Shown one piece after another: positions 10,693-18,537 of a DNA stretch of 64,000 nt. The translations under genes were made by a program, and so were the position numbers. The notes beneath the pieces are model-generated. The model saw only the letters and a program-made list of their open reading frames with translations. It was not told the DNA's origin and ran no database searches. This DNA comes from Micromonospora chokoriensis. Its GTDB lineage: Bacteria; Actinomycetota; Actinomycetes; Mycobacteriales; Micromonosporaceae. Numbering within the stretch: position 1 is the first letter of the stretch; every line of letters begins with the position of its first letter. The DNA lies in contig NZ_JOAN01000008.1 in NCBI RefSeq assembly GCF_000718555.1, forward strand, positions 1 through 64,000, given 5' to 3'.

Positions 10693-12405
10693 ATGACCGT
10701 CGCCCCGTCCGGTCCGGAGTTCGGAATCCAGGACATCCCGTTCAGCTACCGAGGATCCTGGTTCAACATCTCCCCGGTGGTAGCCGAGAAGACGTACGCC
10801 GACGATCTGCACCTGGTCTCCCACCAGACCGGGCTGCACCCCGTACTGCGCCTCGCCCCCACGGTCGCCGGCACCACTGTCGTCGCCACACCCGCGTTGC
10901 TGACCTGGCGCAGCGGTGCCGACCGGATCGAGGCCGTCTACGACGGGCCGGCCACCCTGCGGATCCGGGGCCACCGGCTCGGCCTCCGGGTGGCCGCGGC
11001 CGCGCCGACGCTCACCCCGTTCAGTGGCACCTACCTGTACGCCGACCCGGTCGACGGATCACACGTGTTCACCTCGTACGAGACCGGTCGCCGCTACCGG
11101 ATCACGGTGCTCTCCGGCGCGCTGCGGCGGACCGACGGCGAGCAGGCGCTCGGCACCGCCGACCGGTCCCTGGACCTTCCCGGCGACCAACCCTGGGAGA
11201 TCGCGATCGAGGAGTACGCCACCGCGCGCCACCCGTACGCCGGCTCCGTCACCTTCGAGCAGTTGTGCCGCGACCGGCTCGCGGAGTTCACCGCGTTCGT
11301 CGACGCGATAGCGCCCTGGCGCAGCGCGGAGACCCCGGCGGCCGAGCTGGCCGCGTACGTCCTGTGGTCGGCCACGGTCGCCCCGGCGGGCTTCGTGACC
11401 CGACCGGCCGTCCTGATGTCCAAGCACTGGATGGACAAGGTGTGGAGCTGGGACCACTGCTTCAACGCGATCGCCCTGGCGGCCGGCGAGCCGGAGCTGG
11501 CCTGGCACCAGTTCCACCTGCCCTTCGACCATCAGGACGAGGCCGGCGCCCTGCCCGACTCGGTCACCCACTCCGAGGTCCTGCACAACTACGTCAAGCC
11601 CCCCATCCACGGCTGGGCCCTCCGCCACCTGCGCCGACGCCTTCCCCACCCGCCGAGCCGGGCGGCGCTGGCGCAGACGTACGACCGGCTGGCCCGCTGG
11701 ACCGGGTTCTGGCTCGACGCGCGCCGAACCCCCGGTTACGACCTGCCGCACTACCAGCACGGCAACGACAGCGGCTGGGACAACGCCACCACCTTCGACG
11801 ACAACCGGGTCCTCGAGACCGCCGACCTGGCCGCGTTCCTGGTCTCGCAGCTTCGCTGCCTCGCCGACCTCGCCACCGAGCTGGGTGAGCCCGCCACCCG
11901 TTGGTCCCGGGAGGCCGACCGGATCCACGGTGCCATGCTGCGGGACCTGTGGGATGGCGAGCGCTTCACCTCCCGCGATCCCCACACCGGCCACCGGCGA
12001 CGCAGCCGCAGCCTGCTCGACCTGATGCCCGTCGCACTCGGGGACGACCTGCCCGCCCCGGTCGCCGCCGCACTGGCACGAGGCATCGAAACCCACCTGA
12101 CCACGCACGGGCTGGCCACCGAGCCGACGAAATCGGCGCACTACGTCGCCGACGGCTACTGGCGTGGGCCGATCTGGGCACCCTCCACAGTGCTGGTCGA
12201 GGACGGCCTGCGCCGGGCCGGGCAGACCAGGATCGCCGACGAGATCAGTCGACGATTCCTCGCCCTGTGCGAGAAGTCCGGTTTCGCGGAGAATTTCGAC
12301 GCCGAGACCGGCGCCGGTCTGCGTGACCGCGCCTACACCTGGACGGCGAGCAGCTATCTCATCCTCGCCGCCGCTCAGGAGCAACGGCGGGCTGGGGATG
12401 GGTAG
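10693..12405 (+). CDS. GH63-like (alpha/alpha)6-barrel glycosidase
   Basis: Predicted 570-aa glycosidase without a signal peptide, so probably cytoplasmic and acting on imported oligosaccharides. An N-terminal beta-sandwich (to about residue 220) precedes an alpha-barrel with KVWSWDHCFNAIALAAGEPE, PDSVTHSEVLHNYVKPPIHG, NDSGWDNATTFD and YWRGPIWAPS, as in GH63/YgjK and MGH1-type proteins. Substrate is not predictable: annotations such as debranching enzyme are common in this family but would be a guess. ATG at 10693 follows an AAAGG box; the frame upstream overlaps the permease. Last gene of the transporter operon. Confidence 0.85.
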   Translation: MTVAPSGPEFGIQDIPFSYRGSWFNISPVVAEKTYADDLHLVSHQTGLHPVLRLAPTVAGTTVVATPALLTWRSGADRIEAVYDGPATLRIRGHRLGLRVAAAAPTLTPFSGTYLYADPVDGSHVFTSYETGRRYRITVLSGALRRTDGEQALGTADRSLDLPGDQPWEIAIEEYATARHPYAGSVTFEQLCRDRLAEFTAFVDAIAPWRSAETPAAELAAYVLWSATVAPAGFVTRPAVLMSKHWMDKVWSWDHCFNAIALAAGEPELAWHQFHLPFDHQDEAGALPDSVTHSEVLHNYVKPPIHGWALRHLRRRLPHPPSRAALAQTYDRLARWTGFWLDARRTPGYDLPHYQHGNDSGWDNATTFDDNRVLETADLAAFLVSQLRCLADLATELGEPATRWSREADRIHGAMLRDLWDGERFTSRDPHTGHRRRSRSLLDLMPVALGDDLPAPVAAALARGIETHLTTHGLATEPTKSAHYVADGYWRGPIWAPSTVLVEDGLRRAGQTRIADEISRRFLALCEKSGFAENFDAETGAGLRDRAYTWTASSYLILAAAQEQRRAGDG

Positions 12406-12415
12406 CCGGGTCGGA

Positions 12416-13429
12416 TCAGCGTGACCGGACCGGGCCGGTGCTGGAGCGCAGCGAGATGGGTGGCGTGTACAGGCGGTGTCGCGGCACGGCGTCGGGAGCC
12501 GCGATGATCTCCAGCAGCAGCGACACCGCCTCGGCGCCCATCTCGACCATCGGCACGTCGGCGGCGGTCAGCGGCGGGCGGAAATCCTCCGCCCAGTGCT
12601 GCGCGGCGACCCCGGTGACGGAGAAGTCGCGTGGCACCGACAACCCGGCGCTGGTCAGCGCCCGCTGCATTCCGGGCAGCGCGGCCTCGTTGATGGTGGC
12701 CACCGCCGTGACCTCCGGGTGCGTCGCGAGCAACTGCTCCATACACGCCTCGCCGGAGGCCGTGTCGTCGCCGCAGCAGACCTCCACACCGGTAAGGCCC
12801 CGCTCCACCGCCGCCGCACGAAACCCCGCCAGCGCTCGATGGCTGGGGCCGTATCCCGCGGCCACCAACTCGGCGGACCGGTTCACGAGGGCCACGTGCT
12901 GATGCCCCAGATCGGCCAGGTGCTGCACGCACCGGCCGATCAGCCCGGCGTAGTCGATGTCGATCCAGCTCATCCCGTGCGGCTCGGCGGTCCGACCGAT
13001 CGTGACGAACGGCAGGCCGGCCTTGGCCAGCCGAACCACCCGGTCGTCCGCCAAGCGAATCTCCATGAGGACCACGCCGTCCACCCGACGACCGGTGACG
13101 ATCCGCTCGAACGACCGGTCATGGTCGCCACCGGAAGGGGACAGCAGCACATCGAGATCATGGCGGGCTGCGGCCTCGACGACGCTGGCGACGAAGCCCA
13201 GCTGCATGTCGGTCAACCGCTGGCTCGCCGGCGGGATGACCAGCCCGAGGGTGCGGGTGCGCCCCTCCTTCAGAGCCCGGGCGCTGGCGTTCGGCCGGTA
13301 GTCCAACTCGTCGATGACCGACTGGATCCGTTGCCGGGTCGCCTCGGAAACGCTGCGTTTCCCGCTGAGCACGTAGGACACGGTGCTGCGGGACACCCCC
13401 GCCCGGCGAGCGATCTCCCCGATGTTCAT
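12416..13429 (-). CDS. LacI-family transcriptional repressor
   Basis: 337-aa repressor. It has an N-terminal HTH (NIGEIARRAGVSRSTVSYVL, then SGKRSVSEATRQRI) and hinge helix (LDYRPNASARALKEGRTRTL), then a periplasmic-binding-protein-like sugar sensor (GLVIPPASQRLTDMQLGFVA; RRVDGVVLMEIR; HLADLGHQHVALV). ATG at 13429 begins the canonical HTH and follows GAGGG; the in-frame extension upstream is not LacI-like. It is convergent with the glycosidase (10-bp gap) and divergent from the second GH54 gene. An AATCGATT site beside its start suggests autoregulation. It is the obvious candidate for the GCGAATCGATTCGC sites. Confidence 0.93.
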   Translation of the reverse strand: MNIGEIARRAGVSRSTVSYVLSGKRSVSEATRQRIQSVIDELDYRPNASARALKEGRTRTLGLVIPPASQRLTDMQLGFVASVVEAAARHDLDVLLSPSGGDHDRSFERIVTGRRVDGVVLMEIRLADDRVVRLAKAGLPFVTIGRTAEPHGMSWIDIDYAGLIGRCVQHLADLGHQHVALVNRSAELVAAGYGPSHRALAGFRAAAVERGLTGVEVCCGDDTASGEACMEQLLATHPEVTAVATINEAALPGMQRALTSAGLSVPRDFSVTGVAAQHWAEDFRPPLTAADVPMVEMGAEAVSLLLEIIAAPDAVPRHRLYTPPISLRSSTGPVRSR

Positions 13430-13439
13430 CAATCGCCCT

Positions 13440-13450
13440 CGAATCGATTT
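13440..13450. promoter_or_regulatory. Partial LacI operator at the lacI start
   Basis: CGAATCGATTT keeps the CGAATCGATT core of the 14-bp palindrome but has degenerate outer bases. It lies 11 nt upstream of the lacI ATG, overlapping the ribosome-binding region, so a repressor bound here could limit its own synthesis. Confidence 0.6.
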
Positions 13451-13509
13451 TTGCCCCGACACGGGGACGCACCTTGCTCCGCCGATCAGCATATCCGTCC
13501 TCGGGCTCG

Positions 13510-13543
13510 TTGATCGATGACCAACGCCTGCCAACTAGCGCTA
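13510..13543. promoter_or_regulatory. Two further dyads between lacI and GH54 gene
   Basis: TTGATCGATGA (13510-13520) and TAGCGCTA (13536-13543) both have a central CG or GC dyad. The first recurs exactly at 42416-42426 upstream of the Fn3-CBM2/GH53 pair. They lie 90-125 bp upstream of the 13635 gene and could be weaker LacI-type operators. No clear -35/-10 pair could be assigned here. Confidence 0.35.
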
Positions 13544-13634
13544 ATAGATGGACGGCCATTAATGTCACAGGTATGACGTGTGACGTCAAATTCACCGCCA
13601 CATCGCACCTCCACCACGTACCGGAAAGGATCCG

Positions 13635-15110
13635 ATGAATGTGAAGAGAAAGCTGGGTCGCCTGCTGTCCGCCGCGGGGACCCTGTTGGTCCTCGTCGTC
13701 GGCGCTGGCGTCTACGTGGTCTCGGACGCGCCGGGCGTCGCCCACGCCGCCGGCACCGGACCATGTGACATCTACGCCACCGGTGGCACGCCCTGCGTGG
13801 CCGCGCACAGCACCACCCGTGCCCTCTACGGCGCGTACAACGGCCCGCTCTACCAGGTCCGACGCTCGTCGGACAACACCACCCGCGACGTCGGCGTGCT
13901 CAGCGAAGGCGGCTACGCCAACGCCGCCACCCAGGACACCTTCTGCGCCAACACCAACTGCGTCATCACGATCATCTACGACCAGTCCGGCCGCAACAAC
14001 CGCCTCACCCAGGCGCCCCCGGGCGGCTTCGCCGGCCCCGCCCCAGGCGGCTGGGACAACCTCGCCGACGCGAAGGCGGCGCCGGTCACCGTAGGCGGGC
14101 AGAAGGCGTACGGCGTCTACATCGCCCCCGGCACCGGCTACCGCAACAACAACACCAACGGTGTCGCGACCGGCGACCAGCCCGAGGGCATCTACGCGGT
14201 CGTCGACGGCACGCACTACAACCAGTGGTGCTGCTTCGACTACGGCAACGCGCAGACCAACAGCCTCGCCGACGAACGCGCCATCATGGAGACGGTCTAC
14301 TTCGGTGCCAACAAGCAGTGGGGATACGGCGCGGGGGCGGGCCCCTGGATCATGGCCGACCTGGAGTGGGGGCTCTTCTCCGGGGTGAACGCGGGTTACA
14401 ACAACATCGCGTCCATCAACCACCGCTTCGTCACCGCCATGGTCAAGGGCGAGCCGAACCACTGGGCGATCCGGGGCGGGAACGCCCAGTCGGGCAGCCT
14501 GACGACCTACTTCGACGGGCCCCGCCCCAACGGCTACCACCCGATGAAGAAGGAAGGCGCGATCCTGCTCGGCATCGGCGGCGACAACAGCATCACCGGC
14601 CGCGGCACCTTCTTCGAGGGCGTGTTGACCTCCGGCTACCCGACGGCGGCCACCGAGAACGCCGTCCAGGCCAACATCAACGCCGCCGCCTACGCGCCAG
14701 TCGGCGGCGGCAACCCGCAGCAGAACGTCCAGGTCGTCGGCGGCCAGTCCAGCCGCTGCATCGACGTACCGAACGGCACCACCACCAACGGCACCCAGGT
14801 CCAACTCTGGGACTGCCTCGGCAACACCGCGCAGCGCTGGACCTACACCGCCGGCAAACAACTCCAGGTGCTTGGCAACAAGTGCCTCGACGCCTTCGGC
14901 CAAGGCACCACAAACGGCACCCAAGCCATCATCTGGGACTGCCACGGCGGCACCAACCAACAGTGGAACCTCAACTCCAACGGCACCATCACCGGCGTCC
15001 AATCCGGGCTCTGCCTCGACGCCAACGGCGCCGCCACCGCCAACGGCACCAAACTCATCCTCTGGGCCTGCAACGGCGGCACCAACCAACAGTGGGCCAC
15101 GCGTAGCTGA
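13635..15110 (+). CDS. Secreted GH54 alpha-L-arabinofuranosidase, C-terminal CBM13
   Basis: Predicted 491-aa secreted arabinofuranosidase. The signal peptide (to GVAHA) is followed directly by the GH54 domain ([64 protein letters not shown]), then a short linker and a C-terminal ricin-type lectin domain ([47 protein letters not shown]). ATG at 13635 has GAAAGGA upstream. The lectin block is very similar at the DNA level to that of the 3714-5294 gene even though domain order is reversed. It is divergent from lacI. A stem-loop follows the stop. Confidence 0.92.
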   Translation: MNVKRKLGRLLSAAGTLLVLVVGAGVYVVSDAPGVAHAAGTGPCDIYATGGTPCVAAHSTTRALYGAYNGPLYQVRRSSDNTTRDVGVLSEGGYANAATQDTFCANTNCVITIIYDQSGRNNRLTQAPPGGFAGPAPGGWDNLADAKAAPVTVGGQKAYGVYIAPGTGYRNNNTNGVATGDQPEGIYAVVDGTHYNQWCCFDYGNAQTNSLADERAIMETVYFGANKQWGYGAGAGPWIMADLEWGLFSGVNAGYNNIASINHRFVTAMVKGEPNHWAIRGGNAQSGSLTTYFDGPRPNGYHPMKKEGAILLGIGGDNSITGRGTFFEGVLTSGYPTAATENAVQANINAAAYAPVGGGNPQQNVQVVGGQSSRCIDVPNGTTTNGTQVQLWDCLGNTAQRWTYTAGKQLQVLGNKCLDAFGQGTTNGTQAIIWDCHGGTNQQWNLNSNGTITGVQSGLCLDANGAATANGTKLILWACNGGTNQQWATRS

Positions 15111-15128
15111 CCCACCGCAGGCTTGATC

Positions 15129-15169
15129 GGTCGCGCCGCCCCCACTAGGTCCACGAGGGCGGCACGACC
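15129..15169 (+). terminator. Hairpin terminator of GH54 gene
   Basis: GGTCGCGCCGCC pairs with GGCGGCACGACC with one mismatch, about 20 bp beyond the stop codon at 15110. Confidence 0.6.
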
Positions 15170-15225
15170 GGCGACCTCTCTGCACCGATGACGGCCCCAC
15201 CACTTCATCGCGCGATGTCGTTGCT

Positions 15226-15250
15226 ATATATATCGCTCTGCGATATATAT
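15226..15250. promoter_or_regulatory. PadR operator palindrome over the promoter
   Basis: ATATATATCGC, TCT, GCGATATATAT: perfect 11-bp arms, strikingly AT-rich for this genome. PadR-family proteins typically bind ATAT-rich dyads. It ends 5 bp before the padR ATG with no Shine-Dalgarno between, so the TATATA elements probably double as the -10 and the mRNA may be leaderless. Confidence 0.82.
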
Positions 15251-15255
15251 TTTCC

Positions 15256-15603
15256 ATGGACATCAGTGAGCAGACGTTCCTGATCCTCTCCGCTCTCGCC
15301 GACCAACCCCGGCACGGCTACGCCGTGGTGACGGAGGTCGACAAGATGACCGACGGCAGGATCCGGTTACGCGCCGGCACCCTCTACGGGGCCCTCGACC
15401 GCCTCGTCACCCAAGGGCTCATCGCCCCCGACCACGACGAGGTGGAGAAGGGCCGGTTGCGCCGTTTCTACAAACTGACCGAGGCGGGGGCAGACGCCAT
15501 CCGCGCTGAGAGCCGGCGGATGGCCGCCGCGGTCCAGCTAGCCGAGGAACGCCTCAACAAGCGTGCCGCCCGCAACGCCCCGCGTCTCGGGACCGTCGGA
15601 TGA
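15256..15603 (+). CDS. PadR-family transcriptional regulator
   Basis: 115-aa repressor with the PadR winged helix: EQTFLILSALADQPRHGYAV, the wing segment RIRLRAGTLYGALDRLVTQG, and RFYKLTEAGADAIRAESRRM leading into a short C-terminal dimerisation helix. The ATG has no ribosome-binding site and lies immediately after an AT-rich palindrome, pointing to autoregulation and leaderless translation. Its stop overlaps the next start (ATGA), so the membrane protein is co-translated and is the likely effector of the pair. Confidence 0.93.
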   Translation: MDISEQTFLILSALADQPRHGYAVVTEVDKMTDGRIRLRAGTLYGALDRLVTQGLIAPDHDEVEKGRLRRFYKLTEAGADAIRAESRRMAAAVQLAEERLNKRAARNAPRLGTVG

Positions 15604-16571
15604 GCCCGGGCATGAGCCCTCTGGAACGACGATACCGACGACTGCTGCGCCTGCTGCCAGCCACGCACCGCACCGCCCGCGGCGAGGAGCTTCTCGGACT
15701 GCTGCTAGACCTCGACGACGGCCGTCGACACCCGAGCCGGCACGAGACACTGAACATCATCGCCCTGGCGATCCGGCTGCGTCTCACCACGCCCGTCACC
15801 ACCGCAGCCCTCACCACCGGGCTCAGTTCCCTGCTCGTCGCGGCCGGCACCCAGCCCGCTGGTGGCACCCTGGACCTGTTCACCGGCGCCGTCCTCGCCA
15901 CCGACATGCCGGCCGTCATCTCCGATTGGCCGGAGTTGGTCGTTCTCGGCCTGCTGCCCCTCGCACCGCTGATCGCCTGGCTGTGCGGCACGACCCGGAC
16001 CGCCCTCACCCTGCAAGCGATCTTCCTGACGTTCACCGTCGGTTGGTTCGTGCTCGACCTGCTCAACGGCGCCGACATGGGCACCAACTTCGGCCAACAG
16101 CTCTTCGCGTACGCCGTACCGGTCTCGATCCTCGTCCTGCTCGCGATCGCCGACCGCGAGCGGTGGACCGTGCCTCGGCCGCGCCTGTTCTGGTGGGCGC
16201 TCGTCCCGCTCGGCATCCTCGCCTGGAAAGGCACCGGAGAATGGGGACGCCACGGCGTCTACGTTCTCGACGCCGTACCGACGGTCATTGGGATCCTCGC
16301 CGCCGCCGCTGCCGCTGTCGCCGCCGCCTTCGCGGTCCGCCGCCACCGGCCCGCCGTCATGGTCGGCGTCGGACTCACCGGCTTCCTCACCGGATGGCTC
16401 ATCCCCGACCCGCTGCTTGTCAACACGGCGATGCAGCACTTCGACGGTCAGCCGCTACCGCTGGCAATCCTCATCGCGGTGGTCGCTGCCACCATGACTG
16501 GCATCGGTCACCTCGCCCGTCGCCGCATCCCGAGGAGCAGCCCCCATCAACGCGAACCGATGAGTTCGTGA
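15600..16571 (+). CDS. Membrane protein paired with PadR regulator
   Basis: 323-aa protein of unknown function. A cytoplasmic N-terminal segment (MSPLERRYRRLLRLLPATHR, then GEELLGLLLDLDDGRRHPS) resembles the prefix of permease-like proteins that follow PadR genes in actinomycetes, and about eight hydrophobic helices follow from residue 50 on. No catalytic motif or ATPase is visible. ATG at 15600 gives the 4-bp overlap with padR; a second ATG at 15612 is possible. Probably a membrane stress or export-related protein, but the function is not inferable. Confidence 0.8.
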   Translation: MSPGMSPLERRYRRLLRLLPATHRTARGEELLGLLLDLDDGRRHPSRHETLNIIALAIRLRLTTPVTTAALTTGLSSLLVAAGTQPAGGTLDLFTGAVLATDMPAVISDWPELVVLGLLPLAPLIAWLCGTTRTALTLQAIFLTFTVGWFVLDLLNGADMGTNFGQQLFAYAVPVSILVLLAIADRERWTVPRPRLFWWALVPLGILAWKGTGEWGRHGVYVLDAVPTVIGILAAAAAAVAAAFAVRRHRPAVMVGVGLTGFLTGWLIPDPLLVNTAMQHFDGQPLPLAILIAVVAATMTGIGHLARRRIPRSSPHQREPMSS

Positions 16572-16604
16572 CGCACTGAACACCAGATCTGGGTCAGACG
16601 AGCG

Positions 16605-16638
16605 GCGACCGCGGCAGAGCACGATCCGCTGCGGTCGC
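16605..16638. terminator. Possible hairpin after PadR operon
   Basis: GCGACCGC pairs with GCGGTCGC, with an additional GCAG/CTGC pairing inside. It lies 34 bp beyond the operon stop. Confidence 0.45.
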
Positions 16639-16792
16639 CAGGTCGCGCTCGAACTCCCACCGGCCTAGTCCCCGGCACCGACAAATGGGGCGGCGATCAG
16701 CACAATGGGCCCCGGCGCGCGGGTGCCACAAACGGGCGAACGCCGACGACCCGGGCCAGGTAGGTTTCGGGGCTGGGCGAGAGCGGGGGCAC

Positions 16793-17407
16793 ATGATCAA
16801 GGGGTGGCACGGCTGGTTCGGCACGTTCAACGGCGTCGTCCTCATCACGATGGTCGTCCTGCCGTTGGCCGCGCTGGCGGTGTGGGCCCTGGCACGCCGC
16901 CGACGTGCCGCCGGCACCGGCTCGGCGTGGCGGACGTCGCTGGCCGACGTCGGCATCGTCTACGGCACGGTCCCCTGGGTGTGGATGATCATGTTGCCGG
17001 GTGAGCAGGCCGGCGTCGTCTCGGGTCGGGTGACCCTGGTGCCGCTGCGCGACCTGCTCACGATCTTCGCCGACGGCGGGCCGTTGACGGCGACGGTCCA
17101 GGTCGTCGGCAACCTGCTGGTCTTCGCGGCCCTGGGGTTCTTCGCCCCGCTGCGGTTCGCGGCGCTGGCGTCGGTGCCGCGGATCCTGGCCCTCGCGGCG
17201 GGCTGCTCGGTTCTGGTCGAGACCGCGCAGTACGTCCTGCGGCTGGACCGGGTGTCGTCGGTGGACGACGTCCTGCTCAACGCCGCCGGTGCTGGGCTGG
17301 CCGCGCTGGCGTCCCGCCGCTGGTGGCGCGACCCGGCCGATGCGGCCGATGCGGCCGATGCGGCCGCGGATCGGCGACCTCGGGCAGCCACGGCACCGAG
17401 GCGCTGA
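16793..17407 (+). CDS. VanZ-like membrane protein
   Basis: 204-aa membrane protein of the VanZ family, with four or five hydrophobic helices. The family signature is visible in the last helices: NLLVFAALGFFAPLRF, then SVLVETAQYVLRLDRVSSVD and DVLLNAAGAGLAAL. VanZ gives low-level teicoplanin resistance in enterococci; most homologues have unknown roles. ATG at 16793 follows a GGGGG box. The C-terminal tail is a DAADAADAA repeat from a 9-bp tandem repeat, and the gene ends 19 bp before the next start. Confidence 0.85.
   Translation: MIKGWHGWFGTFNGVVLITMVVLPLAALAVWALARRRRAAGTGSAWRTSLADVGIVYGTVPWVWMIMLPGEQAGVVSGRVTLVPLRDLLTIFADGGPLTATVQVVGNLLVFAALGFFAPLRFAALASVPRILALAAGCSVLVETAQYVLRLDRVSSVDDVLLNAAGAGLAALASRRWWRDPADAADAADAAADRRPRAATAPRR
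17335..17366 (+). repeat. 9-bp tandem repeat GGCCGATGC (about 3.6 copies)
   Basis: In-frame repeat at the 3' end of the VanZ-like gene encoding Ala-Ala-Asp units. Copy number could vary by slippage without shifting the frame. Confidence 0.85.
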
Positions 17408-17426
17408 GCGGCTGTACCATCCGCTG

Positions 17427-18380
17427 GTGATCGAGGAATTGATCAGGAGAGCGGCAGACGAGGACGGCGACGCGGTCGAGGAGTTGTGCGAGATCGCCGC
17501 CGCCGATCCGCAGAAATTGTCGCCGTACCACGGGATCCTGCTCGACCTCGATGTGCTGTGGCCGGCGACGTTGTACCGAGCCGCCGACGCCGACGTGGTC
17601 GGCCGGGTTATCGAGCAGATCGACGGCGGGCGGACGCCGGACCGGCTCAACCACCTGCTGCTCATCCTGGCCCACACCGCTCACCCGCTCGCCGAGAACG
17701 CCCTGCGTCGCTGGTCGACGCACCCGCCAGCCGGCTCGGACGACCTGCACGTGGGTGCCCTGAGCTACGCGGTCGAGGGCGGTTGGACGATCGACCCGGA
17801 CGGCAACCGACGGGACCTGTGCGCTGACATCGCGTACCGGTGGGTCATGCGGGACGCACCCGCTGCCGCAGACCGGCCCGCCTGCCCCTGGTGCGCGTCA
17901 CCGCTCTGGGTCGCCGCCGACCTCGACACCACCGACCCCGCCGTCGGCGCCGCGCTGGCACACACCGGCTGGTCCGGTCGCCTGGTCATCGAGACCTGCC
18001 ACTTCTGCGCCTGTTACACGACGTTGTACAGCCGGGTTACACCGGCCGGTGACGCCACCTGGTGGGCTGACAACACCCTTCCGAGCTACCTGGGGGTGGC
18101 CGCCGACCCAGAGGAGCCGCCGGCACTGCTTCCGGTCGCGGGGCCGGCCCTAACGAGCCCGTACCAGGCCAGCGCCTGGGGTCAGGGCGGCTCGACGCTG
18201 GGCGGTCGACCCGACTGGATCCAGGACGCCGAGCACGCCGACTGCCCCGGGTGCGGAGAGCCGATGGACTACCTGGGTCTGATCGGCGGCGCGGACCTGC
18301 ACGACGTCGGCGAGGGCGCCTACTACCTGCACCTGCACCAGCCGTGCGGGTTCGCCGCGGTCAACTATCAACAGAGTTGA
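17427..18380 (+). CDS. Uncharacterised Cys-rich (zinc-ribbon-like) protein
   Basis: 317 aa, no signal peptide or membrane segment. The N-terminal half is helical and acidic (IEELIRRAADEDGDAVEELC). The C-terminal half has three cysteine clusters: CPWCASPLW, CHFCACYTT and CPGCGEPMDYLG, then HQPCGFAAV at the end. Such pairs suggest zinc-binding knuckles. Similar C-termini occur in DUF1963-type and other cytosolic proteins of unknown role, but I do not recognise the family firmly. GTG at 17427 is the best start; the longer frame would read through the VanZ 3' end. Confidence 0.75.
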   Translation: MIEELIRRAADEDGDAVEELCEIAAADPQKLSPYHGILLDLDVLWPATLYRAADADVVGRVIEQIDGGRTPDRLNHLLLILAHTAHPLAENALRRWSTHPPAGSDDLHVGALSYAVEGGWTIDPDGNRRDLCADIAYRWVMRDAPAAADRPACPWCASPLWVAADLDTTDPAVGAALAHTGWSGRLVIETCHFCACYTTLYSRVTPAGDATWWADNTLPSYLGVAADPEEPPALLPVAGPALTSPYQASAWGQGGSTLGGRPDWIQDAEHADCPGCGEPMDYLGLIGGADLHDVGEGAYYLHLHQPCGFAAVNYQQS

Positions 18381-18537
18381 CGCAGCGTCAAGGTCGAGCC
18401 TGGCCGGTCGGCGACGCTGAGCGACCCTGATTCTTAACTCCGATGTCACCACCCGATTCCATAGGTGACGTGTCGCTGTCCGTCCGCAGGAGTTGGCTGC
18501 CAGACGTCGCAGTTGTCCTGACCTGGAGTTGATCCCC

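Noticed and set aside
13158..15263. 701-residue minus-strand open frame
   Set aside because: Antisense shadow of the 13635-15110 GH54 gene running into lacI in another frame.
18445..18469. GTCACC...GGTGAC inverted repeat upstream of the PhoX-like gene as a PHO box
   Set aside because: PHO boxes of actinomycetes are direct repeats of about 11 bp (GTTCACC type); these 6-bp arms do not fit.
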